DNA of 64,000 bases from Antilocapra americana. Taxonomy: Eukaryota > Chordata > Mammalia > Artiodactyla > Antilocapridae. Of the stretch, positions 1 to 11,439 are shown one piece after another. Made by a program: the position numbers and the translations under genes. The notes beneath the pieces are model-generated. The model was not told the DNA's origin, did no database searches, and saw only the letters and a list, made by a program, of their open reading frames with translations. Where the stretch lies: contig ML664159.1 in the NCBI GenBank assembly GCA_007570785.1, positions 6,013,376 to 6,077,375 of the forward strand, given 5' to 3'. Every line of letters starts with the position of its first letter. Within the stretch, counting starts at the first letter, position 1.

Positions 1-1395
1 TCTCAGTAACATTTTTTCCTTCAATTCCACTCACTTGGTTTAATTTTTTTTAAGTGCCTTTCTCCCCCAGCTTTCAGATAAATTATTTACCCTTCTGAAA
101 ATGTTTTAAACATCAATCCAGCCAAAGCTGATGTAAGTGAACCCAGGGGTATTGACAGCACACAAACTGAAAGTTTTTTTTTTCCTAAATGGGACTACTG
201 AAAAACAAAGAAAAAGTGATAGGAGAATAGACTTAATTTTCCTTTTCCGAGGAGGAGAAATGAGTCAAGACAAATTGAGGCATGATGAGATCTTCTGAGT
301 TTTCATTTTCCACCTGGAGGCAATAAATAACATATTACAGATGCCTATTACAAATGGGCAAGTCGCTAACTTGCAAAAGTTAGCTGTTGAAAAGAAGAAT
401 GTTAGGATATTCTATCAAAAAAAAAAAAAAGGAAGGAAATATTGCAACAAGATACAGTAAATATTTAGTGTAATTAAGTTAATATATAGGATTTAATTAA
501 AGAAGGTTGAGAAGAAGTATCAGCATATCAGCATAAATTTTATTTTGAAAAATGTCTTGTCTTGTGGCAAATGACCAAAGATACAGATAACGAACTGTGG
601 TTTTTCTCAAGTTCACAAAGCAAGAATAAAATTTTCCAGACCCCTTTACCCTAAGAGAAATGTAGAAATGGATACAGCTTTGGCCAAAAAGGGGATTGTA
701 TACTGAGTTCCCACCTGTATTTACTAAAGTGCTCCAGGAGAACCAACAATAAACCTTTTACTGCTGTTTATCTCACCACAGCTGGATGCAAAGTAGCCCG
801 AAAGACGGTAGAAAGCACAGTAGAAACAGGGCCAAACTTCTTCATGGAAGCAAGTGTGGGCAAAGTAATGAGCTGGGATCTGTTCCCACAAGAAATGTTT
901 ATATTTTCATTAAATCAGTGACTTGAGCCAAAGAAATGCCTCCAGGGACTAGGAATCAGGATTCTTTTGAATGCTTCAGCTTATGATGAGCTATTAAAGA
1001 AAGAAAGTTGATACAGGAGAACTTACTTTAGTTTTCTACCTGCAGATTCCAGATCCTTGGTTTCAAAGTGAGAAGGGAACTTAGAATTCTCAGAATCTAA
1101 CTTTTCCTCCACCTTATTCTCTAGTTTCTGAACTTCCTGTCTGCCCTCAGAGCCACAAGTACCCTCTGCTGGCCAGAGCTCCAGTACTGCCCTGCAGCCC
1201 TCTTCGTGGCAACAGTTTTGGTCAGCAGGATCCTTAGATGAAATTAAAAACCCCTCAACAAGCCACCTATTTCCCTCTACACACACGCGCGCACACACAC
1301 ATACATCCTTACCCACAAAGGACACAAGCAAAAACAAATCCCTCATCTAAAGAGCAAAATGACAAGCAATTACTACATGGTGCATGGGCACAATG
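1..1395. other. Intergenic, no gene recognised
   Basis: No gene or assignable repeat is seen. There is an A-run near 417-431 and a short CA/CG dinucleotide tract near 1280-1300. A short minus-strand open frame around 1023-1210 is discussed as a weak exon candidate in the findings. Confidence 0.5.
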
Positions 1396-1699
1396 GAAAT
1401 ATGTAGCTTCTGCTGCTGCTGCTGCTGAGTCGCTTCAGTCGTGTCCGACTCTGTGCGACCCCATAGATGGCCGACCACCAGGCTCCGCCATCCCTGGGAT
1501 TCTCCAGGCAAGAACACTGCAGTGGGTTGCCATTTCCTTTTCCAATGCATGAAAGTGAAAAGTGAAAGTGAAGTCATTCAGTCGTGTCCGACTCTTCGCT
1601 ACGCCATGGACTGCAGCCTACCATGCTCCTCCGTCCATGGGAGTTTCCAGGCAAGAGTACTGGAGTGGGGTGCCAGTGCCTTCTCCAGAAATATGTAGC
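1396..1699 (-). repeat. Bov-A2 SINE, full dimer with 12-bp TSD
   Basis: The element proper is 1408-1687. On the plus strand it opens with a CTG repeat, the complement of the (AGC)n tail of Bov-A2. Two Bov-A monomers follow, each with the diagnostic block reading cagtcgtgtccgactc, joined by the gaaagtgaaaagtgaaagtg linker. The perfect duplication gaaatatgtagc flanks it at 1396-1407 and 1688-1699. Bov-A2 is restricted to ruminants, so this also supports the species assignment. Confidence 0.93.
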
Positions 1700-2124
1700 A
1701 TAACCATGAAAACACAGCATGAAAGACAAAAGCAATGCAGCACTGTGAGAGTGAAAGAACAGCAAACTTGGGGGGTAAGGAGCGGGTAGAGGCAGATAAA
1801 ATATTCTATTTATTTATAATGGAGAAACCTGACAAACACTACCTCAGCCAGAAGATCAAGGTCAACATCAATAGTGATGTCATGTTGATGGTAGGTACCC
1901 TTGATATGATGTGATGAAAATTATGCTATGTTACCTCTGTGGTCTATTCCCAAAACACATAATCCCAGTCTAGTCAACAGAAAAACATCAGCCAAATCCC
2001 AACTGAGAGACATTCTATTAAAATCCCAGTCCTCAAAACTGCTAAGGCCATCAAACACAAGGAAAGTTTGAGAAAGTGTCACAGCTAAGAGGATCCTAAC
2101 AAGACATGACAACTATCTGTAATA

Positions 2125-2376
2125 TGGCATCCTGGGTGGGATCACTGAAGAGAAAAAGGACATTAGATAACAACTAAGGATGTCTGAATAAAGTGTGGCA
2201 ATTTAGTTAATAATAATTTAGCATTATTGATTCATTATTTGTCACAACTCTACCATACTGATGTGAAATGTTCCTAACAGGGATGCAGTATTTAAGAACT
2301 CTCTGTATCATCCTTGCAGTTTTTCTGTGACTCTAGAACTGTTCTAAAATTAAAAGTTTATTTTTAAAAATTCTAT
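2125..2376 (+). repeat. Old L1-type 3' end
   Basis: The stretch resembles the 3' end of an ancient mammalian L1 family: a gacaactaaggatgtctgaataaag block, then a region ending aactctctgtatcatccttgc and an A-rich terminus. The subfamily is not assigned. A related 3' end occurs at 45920-46235. Confidence 0.45.
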
Positions 2377-2943
2377 TTATGTGGTCCATAAGCTAATGGG
2401 TTTGAAGTCAGAGAGATCAGTTTATAATCTAGTTTCATCTCATCAGCTTTGTAACCCCGGATGCTTCTTGCCTTCATTTACCTCAACTCTAAGTGTTGTA
2501 GAATCTGAAGGGGATCCAAATACATCATCCCCAAACACAGCTCTTTGGCATAGTGTCATTCTGATTATTTTATGCCAAAGGCAATTAGGAAACAGCAGAC
2601 AGACACAGAAAGAGCTCTCTGCCCTCTCCCTTTCTGCCTAAAATCAGGGCATAAATTTCCTTTTGTAAGGATGTTCCTCACCCCAAAACTAGCAAGAGAA
2701 CTAGCTTAATCACTGGAGAGAGTCAGAGTCAGCATAATAAATCTTACTAAAAAACTCTTATCTATTGTCCATTCCCCAGTTAACTTCTCACAATTTACCA
2801 CCCCACCACCCCCACCAAGGAGCCACAACCCTCTTTTGTTTATCTAATCACTTCTTCACAATTCATCACTCTTGTTAAAATGATATATAAACCCTCAAAT
2901 CTAACCATGTCTTTGGGTTTTCACTTCTTTTCTGTGAACCCCT
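2377..2943. other. Unassigned intergenic stretch
   Basis: No coding potential or repeat family is recognised. A short C/A-rich tract lies near 2800-2818. Confidence 0.4.
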
Positions 2944-3185
2944 CATGCATGTAAGCTGTTTAGTCGCTAAGTCGTGTTCAACTCTTTTCTGACTCCATGG
3001 ACTGTAGCCCACTAGGCCTCTCTGTCCATGGGATTTCTCAAGCAAGAATACTGAAGTGAGTTGCCATTTCCTACTCCAGGGGGTCTTCTCAACTCAAGAA
3101 TCAAACCCACATCAGCAACATCTCCTGAATTGGCTGGTGGATTCTTTACCGTTAGCACCATTGGGGAAGCACCCCATGCATGTAA
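2944..3185 (-). repeat. Bov-tA SINE with 11-bp TSD
   Basis: The element is 2955-3174, reversed: the Bov-A body is on the left and the tRNA-Glu-derived head on the right, ending gattctttaccgttagcacc...gggaagca. The perfect duplication catgcatgtaa lies at 2944-2954 and 3175-3185. It is fairly diverged, with several lost CpG sites. Confidence 0.9.
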
Positions 3186-3414
3186 AAAACTAATAAAGTC
3201 TCTCTCTTCTTCCAATACTCTGTCTTTTGTCAGTTTAAGTCACAAGCCCTAGGTACAGAACCTAGGAAGGTAGAAAAGCAGTTTATGTTCCCTTATGAAA
3301 TCAAGTGAAAGCATACAAACTGTACGTGGAATTATAGTAAGAGCACAGGAAGTTTCAAATTATTCCCTCTATGTATGACTAGAGTAAATATCTTCTTTAG
3401 AATTCTGTTTCTTC

Positions 3415-3565
3415 ATCTAAAATCTAGATGGAATAATAGTACTTTTATCTCAAACAGCTCTTTTAAGCAATACATGAGATAATAAAATGATGGAAAGTGT
3501 CCAGTGGCATTCAGGTCATGTGAGCCATTATACAGAGTCCCTGCCACATAGCTGACTCTCAGTCG
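3415..3565 (+). repeat. MIR SINE fragment
   Basis: It carries a MIR-like core, ttcttcatctaaaat...ggaataatagtac, followed by caatacatgagataataaaatg. This matches the 3' half of MIR in forward orientation, diverged as expected for this old family. Confidence 0.55.
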
Positions 3566-3961
3566 GGGACTATTTCCTTCTCTTGCTCCCCCAACCCCTG
3601 CCCCCAGAGGTAGAGGCATCACAGGGCAATATCTCATCCATAGCTTTGTTAGTTTAAAAACCATATTTTATCCATCCAGTTAGGTGTGATCAGGGCCAGG
3701 GAAACTGAGGCACCTCAGCCAAACTCTCAAGAGATTACTCACAAACCAGCAAGCTGATGCATACTAAGTTTCTTGGTAAACATGATGGTCAAAGAGACTA
3801 TGCCTGGCTGTGAGGTTGGTTTCTTCCAGTTGGAACATTCTTGGGGAAACTATCTCAGGTTCAGAAGACTGCTCAAGAATAATTGGGATAGAGTGCAAAG
3901 AACGTTATGGTCTTGATAGAATGTGTAGTGAGCTCTTGGTAATTTATGTTTGCACCCCACT

Positions 3962-4214
3962 ATTAGGAACTGAGGGCTTCCTAGGTGACACTAGGGGTAA
4001 GAACCTGCCTGCCAGTGCAAGAGACATAAGAGATGCAGTTTCGATCCCTGGGTCAGGAAGATCCCCTGGAGGAGGGCGTGGCAACCCACTCCAGTTCTCT
4101 CGCCTGGAGAATGCCCATGGACAGAGGAGGCTGGTGGGGTTCAGTCCTTAGGGTCACACAGAGACGGACTGAAGCGACTTAGCATGCACGCATGCACACG
4201 CCATTAGGAACTGA
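3962..4214 (+). repeat. Bov-tA SINE with 12-bp TSD
   Basis: The element is 3974-4202, beginning gggcttcctaggtgacac and ending in a CpG-containing tail near gcatgcacgcatgcacacg. The perfect duplication attaggaactga lies at 3962-3973 and 4203-4214. It sits at the left edge of the MaLR LTR that follows. Confidence 0.92.
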
Positions 4215-4575
4215 ATTGTGTCCTCTCAAAATTCACGTGTTAAAGTCCTAACCCCAGCAGGTGACTGTATTTGAAGATGAGGTTTTAAAGAGATAATTAA
4301 GGTAAAATGAAATCATCACAGCTACTCCTTTCCAGTACAATTATGTCCTTATGAGAAGAGGAGAAGAGGACATAGACAGCCACAGAAGGAAGACCACAGG
4401 AAGACACAGCGAGAGTGAAGACGCCTGCAAGCCAAGGAGAGAGGTGTCAGAAGAAGCCAGTTCTGCTGATACCTTGACTTTGCGCCTGCAGTTTCCAGAA
4501 CTATGAGAAAATAAATTTGTGCTGCTTAAGCTACCCAGTGTATGATACATTGTCATGGCAGCCCTAGCAAATAGC
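4208..4575 (+). repeat. MaLR (MLT1-like) LTR
   Basis: The stretch matches an ERVL-MaLR LTR of MLT1 type: gaattgtgtcctctcaaaattc near the start, ctgtatttgaagatgaggt, gtccttatgagaagaggag, and the 3' part ctatgagaaaataaatttgtgctgcttaagc...gtcatggcagccctagcaaat. It is non-coding and ancient, and no internal retroviral region adjoins it. Confidence 0.75.
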
Positions 4576-4794
4576 ACCCTCAACTGTAAAGCAATGCCTA
4601 GTGAACCCAAGAAAAATTCTTCCTACTCCCCAATTTCTTCGGTTTTCCTCTGTAATCACAGCATATACTGAGATATGTTAGAATTCGTTTGTGCAAATTA
4701 ATTTTTATACACTTACTTGTAGAAATAAATCTTTTTGTAGAACTATATATAAGCAGATAATTGGAATCCCTTGTTGAAATTAAAAAGCCATGCT

Positions 4795-5000
4795 ATTCTT
4801 TATGACAGTCTCCAAGTCCACCCACATTTCTACAGATGACTCAATTTCATTCTTTTTAATGGTTGAGTGATATTCCCTTGCATATATTTTATATATGTAT
4901 CACATCTTCTTCATCCATTCTTCTGTTGATGGACATTTAGGTTGCTTCAATGTCCTGGCCATTGAAAACAATGCTGTAAAGCATGGTGTTTGCCGAAGTA
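4795..5000 (-). repeat. L1 3'-region fragment
   Basis: The plus strand reads cacatcttcttcatccattc...gatggacatttaggttgcttc, the reverse complement of a common mammalian L1 3' segment. The fragment is non-coding. Confidence 0.65.
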
Positions 5001-5765
5001 GATTTCTTTACCAAAAAAAAAAAAAAAAAATTTCTGTGATAAAACACATTTGGAAAATACCACACATCATAGCTTCTCTTGGAAGTACATCATGTACTTT
5101 AACACATTAATGGTTTAAGAAGTGCTATGATGTATGCTTCAACATGATTTAGTTCAGTATCTGCAGGAAGTATTTGGTCATGGAACTCTTTCTAGTAGGC
5201 TTCTCTTTACAATTCACTTTGAGGAATCTTGTTCTGGTCTAATGCTTCTCACTTACCCATCATCACTTAAATGTGCTATATCCTCAGAAGTTAGTTAATG
5301 TAATCCTTCTTATTCCCATGGTTTTTGTTTTTCCTCAGGGCAACATTTCTTGGCTGACTTCCCAGATGCCCAAACTTTTGTTCTTTTACTCACACACTGT
5401 GGAAGAATAAAATTCTCCTAGCAAAACAAGGCCAAAGGAAACATGCATCCCATTGGAGTTAGTATCATTATCTTGTCACATCAGTTAACTATAAAAGTTT
5501 CAACAAGAACCCAGAAAATATGAAAGAGTATAAGACACTCCCACTCAATAAAATGTACTTTTTAAAAGGCCATTTTTTGAGGCTTTCTGAGGATCTCTAA
5601 TTTTGGTCAATATCATCAAAAGCTAGATAAATAAGAGAACTAGGTGGGAAACCATCTGTTATATGTGTGATGACTGAAGAGACCCCTCTGCAAATTAAAA
5701 TTTATCCTCTCTCTAGCCATCTTCAACTTGAGTTTTATCTTGATTATAAGAGAATACTTCAGACA
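5001..5765. other. Unassigned stretch with A18 run
   Basis: A run of 18 A lies at 5013-5030. The rest is AT-rich with no recognised gene or repeat family. Confidence 0.4.
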
Positions 5766-5985
5766 CCTAATGTGAAGAGCTGATTCACTGGAAAAGACCT
5801 TGATGCTGGGAAAGATTGAAGGCAGGAGGAGAAGGGGATGACAGAGGATGAGATGGTTGGATGGCATCACTGACTCAATGGACATGAGTATGAGCAAGCT
5901 CTGGAAGACAGTGAAGGTCTAGGAAGCCTTGAGTGCTTCAGTCCATGGGGTCACAAAGAGTTGGACACGACCTAGCAGCTGAACA
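5766..5985 (+). repeat. BovB LINE 3' end
   Basis: This is a 5'-truncated BovB (RTE-clade) 3' end, forward. It contains gaccttgatgctgggaaagattg, gatgagatggttggatggcatc and the 3' terminus gtccatggggtcacaaagagttggacacgac. A short open frame on the opposite strand is only the antisense of this segment. Confidence 0.85.
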
Positions 5986-6830
5986 AAAAAGAACCATTTG
6001 CCAAATGACCAAAAAAGAACCACTATTCCTGTTTTAGTCTATTCTCCACCTTCATCTCGTTTAAAATACTGATAGTCATTTCAGATTCTACACCTTGGGT
6101 GACAGCACCTTTAGAAAAAAACAGATGACCAGCTTGAGCGTAAATATAAAACTTCATTTTCTAAAATAAGCAAGCTAGGATGCAACCTACAAACCTGCTA
6201 AATGCCTCTGTGGAACTGCAAATAAAATTAGAAAAGCTGCCCAGAATTTTAGAGAAAGAGATTTTAGAGAAAGAGAAAGAGAAAATGATGACTCTCCCAT
6301 GTAACATCCAGCCCCTCTCATTTTTCTGTTAATAGAAGAGGAGATTTGGGACCCGAGTGGAATGGAGATGGTGTGGTTCCCAGCAAGGGCAGGCACAGCT
6401 CCAGACACCTGGCTTCAAATGTGGGCCAGGGAGCTGGCCGTTCAGTCAACCCCTCTGCAAGGCCGCTGCTCCTCCATGAGATGCCATCACTGCTGCTGTG
6501 CTTTCCTGATGCATGGTTCCAAGCAGTTAAGCATCGGAAACATGAGTGAGTCAGTGCTGACAGAGGTTGGTAGCTGGATGTTCTCCTAGTTAGAGGCTGT
6601 CATAAAAGCAAAGCCCTAAGGAGGCAGGAAGGGATAGCAGGACCCAGCTGGAGAGATTTTAAAGAGAAGAGCGAGAGGTGTACCTTTGTGATGTGTAGAA
6701 ATTCCTCTAAAAGTCCTTTATTCAAGACAATTCCACAAGCCAAGACATGCCATCTGTCCATTTCACCTCCCCTCTGCTATCTTCAGTTTCCTTACTGTGG
6801 TGTGTCTTTCATGCCCTCTCCAGTTATCTA
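5986..6830. other. Unassigned intergenic stretch
   Basis: No gene is supported. There is a short direct repeat of aaaaaagaacca around 5985-6020, a GA-rich tract near 6250-6290, and a mildly GC-richer block at 6340-6500 whose open frames have no recognisable domain. Confidence 0.4.
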
Positions 6831-7040
6831 AGGAAGTCCAGCCCTGATCTCTTCACTGCCCCTTCAGAAGACTGCGGTAGTTCTCCATAGCCTTTGAGGT
6901 CAAGATTGAAATCCTTAGCTTGGCTCAGAAGAGGCTTCACAACTTGATCCCATCCTGTCTTTGCTGCAGCTTCTCCCGACCAGTCTTTAAGCCTCAAGGC
7001 ACCACCACTCAGCCCCAGCCCCTTACAGCATAGAGGTGAA
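6831..7040 (+). repeat. Possible L2 fragment
   Basis: The text gtagttctccatagcctttgaggtc, aagattgaaatccttagc and gaggcttcacaacttgatccc resembles the L2 3'-region phrase about items clustered as aaactcctta...cttcaaggccc. It is diverged, so this is a tentative call. Confidence 0.4.
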
Positions 7041-7594
7041 GCATCTGTCATTATGGCAAGGGAAGGGTCCCAGAGGAGCTTAACCTCTGCATTTCTTGTT
7101 GGAAGCCTGGCAGGCCGCGGCAGGTCTCCAGGATCCCTGTTTACACAAAGACCAAATTACCGTGAGAGAAACAAAAGAAGAGAGAAAGAAGTGTGGGCGC
7201 CAATGTTAATCCCAGAAACCCCGGCATTTAAGGCTATCCCAATACAAATGGCACTTCATTTGGAGGTTGTAGAAAAAGAACCCTGCTTTACTGGAAAGGA
7301 GACATTGTCTAGAGGACAGCCCTCGGGTTATCTGACTCTAATCTTTCATTGCCTTTGAGCTATTTTACAATCTTTTCAGTTGTAAGTAATTGATAGTAAT
7401 GCAAGATGATTTACACAGATGTGCAAATTCTGTCTTATCTGGTAGAGGTCTGATTGATTTCCCTATCCCCTGTGGAAAAATCAGTTTGCTTCCACTTACA
7501 CGTTCATTTCAATATTTCTGAGCTATAAATATATCTCTTCTTTGAATTACAATGCCTACCTGGTTCCTTCATTGATTCATGAGTAAAATAAAAT
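7041..7594. other. Unassigned intergenic stretch
   Basis: No recognisable gene or repeat. An open frame of about 100 codons at 7053-7358 has no domain features and no splice or codon-use support. Confidence 0.35.
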
Positions 7595-7840
7595 CTTTAA
7601 CACATATACATGCATGCATGCTCAATCACTTCAGTCTGATTGTTTGAGACCCCATGGACCATAGCCCACCAGGCTCCTCTGTCCATGGCGTTTTTCAGGC
7701 AAGAATACTGGAGTGGGTTGCCATCCCCAACTCCAGGTGGTCTTCTCCACCTAGGAATCGAACCCGTGTCTCCTGCATCTCCCGCATTGCAGGCAGATTC
7801 TTTATTGCTGAGCCACCAGGGAAGCCCTTTAACATATATA
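7595..7840 (-). repeat. Bov-tA SINE with near-perfect TSD
   Basis: The element is about 7609-7826, reversed, with the Bov-A body then the tRNA-related head ending ttgctgagccaccagggaagc. The flanks ctttaacacatata (7595-7608) and ctttaacatatata (7827-7840) differ at one base. Its right flank enters an AT-rich tract. Confidence 0.9.
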
Positions 7841-7937
7841 TGCACATTAACAATGTATGTATATATATTTATATAAATTTAATATATATATACAAATTAA
7901 ATATGTATATATAATATATAAAACATATATTCATATG
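7841..7937. repeat. AT-rich (TA)n-type tract
   Basis: The tract is made of repeated TATATA blocks separated by AAATT units. It is low-complexity sequence adjoining the inverted repeat on its right. Confidence 0.8.
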
Positions 7938-8043
7938 TAAAAGATAATTAAAATAAAATCACACTGTACATACATACTTACATGTGTGTGTGCAAGTGTA
8001 TATGTGGTGCATGTGGCATGATTTTAATTTTAATTATCTTTAA
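7938..8043. repeat. AT-rich inverted repeat (hairpin)
   Basis: The left arm starts taaaagataattaaaa and runs 7938-7961. The right arm, 8019-8043, is its reverse complement with one base inserted and one mismatch over about 25 bases. The spacer of about 57 bases is TG/CA-rich alternating purine-pyrimidine sequence. The arms could form a cruciform or reflect an inverted duplication. Confidence 0.75.
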
Positions 8044-8554
8044 ATAGAGAGTAAGATGCTGTCTGACCCCCCCACACCCAAATTTCTTCCAAATCAATCC
8101 AGAGAGAAATTGTTTCAGAACCTTCAGGGAGGTGCAGCAGGCCAAGGGAATAATGTCACTATTTCAGGATTTTATAAGAGTTGTGAAACAGCTCTTATTA
8201 GTGGAGGAGAGCTTCTTCACTAGAGAGGCAGCACAAGCAAGTCAACAGACACCCCCTGTCAACATCAAAAGACAGAGGGTCCCCAGGGAAGTCAGAAGGG
8301 GGGCTGCAACAGCGGTCAGGTTCTGTGATGTGGCAGCAGTGGGTTGGGAAGAGCCAAATCCATGGCTGACACTGAAGGACTGTGACGGACGTTAGCCCCA
8401 ACCTGGACAAAGCGGAAACTGAACGCGTAGGAAAGCATGAGCCTGAGATCTCGGCGGGCCTCAGACATACAGGTTTTTCTTGTCATCACGACAATGTTAC
8501 CCACACTCCTTGAATACCTCCTAAAGGCAGATGAGGGCATCAAGCTTTAGGCTG
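8044..8554. other. Unassigned intergenic stretch
   Basis: No gene is supported; overlapping short frames at 8132-8543 lie on both strands and carry no recognised motif. Confidence 0.4.
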
Positions 8555-8765
8555 TGTGCACACATGCTAAGTCGCTTCAGTTGTGTCCGACTCTTTGAAA
8601 CACCATGGACTGCAGCCTGCCAGACTTCTCAATCCATGGCATTTCCCAGGCAAGAATATTGGAATGGGTTTCCATTTCCTTCTCCAGGGGTCTTACCGAC
8701 CTAGGGATCAAATTCGCTTGCATTGGTAGGCAGGTTCTTTACCACTAGCGCCACCTGGAAAGCTC
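8555..8765 (-). repeat. Bov-tA SINE
   Basis: Reversed Bov-tA: gctaagtcgcttcagttgtg, then the Bov-A body ending ccttctccaggggtc, then the tRNA-derived head with ggttctttaccactagcgcc. The boundaries are approximate because no clear TSD is visible. Confidence 0.88.
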
Positions 8766-9349
8766 AGGGTTAGGTCACCTTATGCTATATTCAAGGAGTT
8801 CTCGTAATGCTAGTACTCATTATACAAGAACATGGGATACGAGGTTATGTAGGAAAGCAAATATCTTACAATTAAAAAAAAAAAAAAGGCCCTCTTTCAC
8901 TGCCCTTTTCTTTAAATTACCCCTCACTCAAGTATCCCTCTCCAGACACAGTAGTATCCATATCAGCCATCAGTCAGAGACTTGAGGTCAGACTCTTGTC
9001 AGCTGTCAGAAACTGTAAAGGGATCTGCCATTTTCAGTGACATCTGTGACTACGAAGACTACAAAGAAATCAATTGCAAAATGAAATTGCAAGTCTTCTA
9101 AAAGATAAAGGTTCATGAAGCACTGAGTCTGACACTGGAGAACAGTTTGAATCACAGACAAAGCCACGACAGGCAGGAAGAAGCAGTTCATAACAGAGAA
9201 AACTGACCAGATTTGGCAGGCATTATAGGTGACTCATTCAGTATCTCCCAACCCCTTCTTTTCTTGCCTGTTCCTACTTTAGTGGCTGGAAAAGCTAAAA
9301 CAACCTCTCTCTCTCTCTTCCTGTCCTTCAGCCAAGAAGAACCAGACTG
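8766..9349. other. Unassigned intergenic stretch
   Basis: An A-run lies near 8874-8887 and a CT-repeat near 9303-9320. Nothing else is recognised. Confidence 0.4.
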
Positions 9350-9505
9350 CCCAAGTTCAAATCTGACTTTGTCTCTTCCTACTTGTGTGATCCTGAGTGA
9401 GTCATCAAAGTCTCTTGCCCTCTGTTTGTTCATCTGTAAAATGTACCTTCTTCATGGAGTTGTTCTAAGGATTAAATAAATTAATATATTTGAAGCCCCA
9501 AGAAT
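9350..9505 (+). repeat. MIR SINE
   Basis: It carries the diagnostic forward MIR order: cttgtgtgatcctgagtgag, tctgtttgttcatctgtaaaatg, then ttgttctaaggattaaataaat. The order and spacing fit the MIR core and 3' end well. Confidence 0.8.
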
Positions 9506-9839
9506 ACCTCCTGACAAATAGCTTACTGTAAGTGTGACCAGGAGTCTAACTCTGATCTAGAAGTAGGGTCACACACATGCACCCCACTTGAGGTGGAAGT
9601 GCGGAGACGTGATTTGTAACCCCACAAACACAAACAATTTTACTGAAGGGAGCTCTGAGTGCTGGGCTGCCCAAAACACTAGAGATCCACTAGCCCTGCT
9701 CAGTCACCAGGCACAGCCCAGGGCAAAGGTCAAAAACCATCCACTAGCCAGTGGCCCAAGGAGAAGTTTATAACTCCTGGACTATTGAATTCCAGAGCCG
9801 TGGCCGCTGTGCTCTTGGAAGTTTAGCCCAGAGTCAAAC
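9506..9839. other. Unassigned intergenic stretch
   Basis: This non-repetitive sequence lies left of the class I LTR. No gene is recognised. Confidence 0.35.
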
Positions 9840-10320
9840 TGTTAGGGGAAGCACACTGATTGAAATCGCCCACCCTGGCCATGGTAACCGTTTGCATGAG
9901 TTGTTTTATGACAGGAGATCTTGATAAGGAATACAGAACTAATAAGCCACCATCAACCAGATGAGTTCGGGAAAGGTCTACAGGAGACACTGTGTGTCGG
10001 TCCACTTCCCAGAATTCCTCTCGCCAGCATCCATCTTGGCTGAGCTATGCGTGCGCCACCAGGAAAGACTCTGAATTAGAATGATTGGCCAAAGACCACC
10101 CGGAAACTAATCCCATCACCATAAACCCCGAGACTGTGAGCCATGCGGCAGAGCAGTTCTCCTGGGTTCCCTTACCCTACTGCTCTCTACCCGGGTGCCC
10201 TTCCCAATAAAATCTCTTGCTTTGTCAGCACATGTGTCTCCTCGGACAATTCATTTCCGAGTGTTAGACAAGAGCCCAGCTTTGGGCCCTTCCCTGGAAG
10301 GGGTCCCCCTTCCTGCAACA
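9840..10320 (+). repeat. Solo LTR, endogenous retrovirus class I type
   Basis: The 481-base element begins TGTTAGGGG and ends CTGCAACA, the TG...CA ends typical of an LTR. A polyadenylation signal (cccaataaaatctcttgc) near 10205 is followed by an R/U5-like stretch, tgtctcctcggacaattc and gagtgttagacaagagccc, common in class I mammalian LTRs. The flanking 4-mers aaac and aagc match at three of four bases, suggesting a decayed 4-bp TSD. No internal retroviral sequence adjoins, so this is a solo LTR. Confidence 0.75.
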
Positions 10321-11215
10321 AAGCCAGGTGGAAAGTTCTTTTCTTCCTCCCCTGATATTCCTTTTACATTTTCTTATGCTTAATTTTCTTAGCCGTATAT
10401 TTAGCCACATGAAATTGTGATAAACATTCTTCTCCCCCCTGTAATGTCCCTCTGTAACTACTTGGAATACATAATCTTGCCAACCCTTGGTTGGCTATCC
10501 ATCATTAGCAAAACAATTTTGCTCCACTTCAGCCACACTGTCAAGTTCCTACTATTTGCGTGGCTTACCCTCTCCTCCCTTAATAAGTCTTCTTGGTAAG
10601 CCCCTCCATTTCTTCTATCTTGCTGCTTATATTTTCCTAATAGTTTCTCAATTTTCCTGCTCCCTACTCCAGACTCTTCAGGGACCCAGCTTGGCATGTG
10701 TTCACTGGCAGGCAGCTGAGCTGAACACACATGTCCTAGTTCTCAGCTAACCTCGATCCCTCATCTGTTTAGTTTTCTCTAGAGCATAGTGAAGAGCAAT
10801 TGCACCCAAGCCTACAGCAAAATCAGTGCCAAGAACTAACAGGAGGCCCCCTGAGCATAAAATGGCAATTTCAAACTGAGGAGAGGTTTTTCTAACCATT
10901 TCCTGCCTTCCTCAATTCCTTCCATCCCATCTATATTCATCCTCCCGAAAGATAAAAATAAAATAAAATCTGGTTATAGAATCACTGAACGTTAAGCAGA
11001 TTTGTTCAAACGGGTCATAGAGCTTCCATCTTGTGCAAAATTTCCCATTTGAAGAGAATAGGTATGCAGTCCACCTGTGAAACTGATCAAAAATTATTTC
11101 ATTAGTAAGTGAGCCAATTCAGTGTAGGAAGGGACCGTCAGGGGTAACCAGTGGAACTTGAAATGATGAAGTAGGGCTATTACTAGCACTGTAGAGTCTT
11201 TAAAAGCAGCCCAAG
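10321..11215. other. Unassigned intergenic stretch
   Basis: No gene is supported. Open frames of 60-90 codons at 10417-10750 on both strands overlap one another and lack domain features. Confidence 0.4.
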
Positions 11216-11345
11216 GACTTCCCTGGTGGTCCAGTGGTTAAGACTCCCTGCTTCCACTGCCAGAGTGATGGGTTTGATCCCTGGTCAGGGAACTAAGATC
11301 CCACATGCCATGTAGCACAGCAAAAATAAATAAATAACAAAAAAT
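11216..11345 (+). repeat. CHR-type tRNA-Glu SINE
   Basis: It has the short CHR form: ggacttccctggtggtccag, ggttaagactcc, ggtttgatccctggtcagg, aactaagatcccacatgcc, then an A-rich (AAAT)n tail. The gggttcgatcc-like B-box relic shows tRNA ancestry. It is a retroposon and not a tRNA gene. Confidence 0.88.
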
Positions 11346-11439
11346 AAAAGAGAATTCTCAGTTGTCTTTTTTTCTATGATCAACAATCTTGAGAATATTG
11401 TTCAAAGCATAATTTTCAGTTTAAAATATCATCAGCTAG

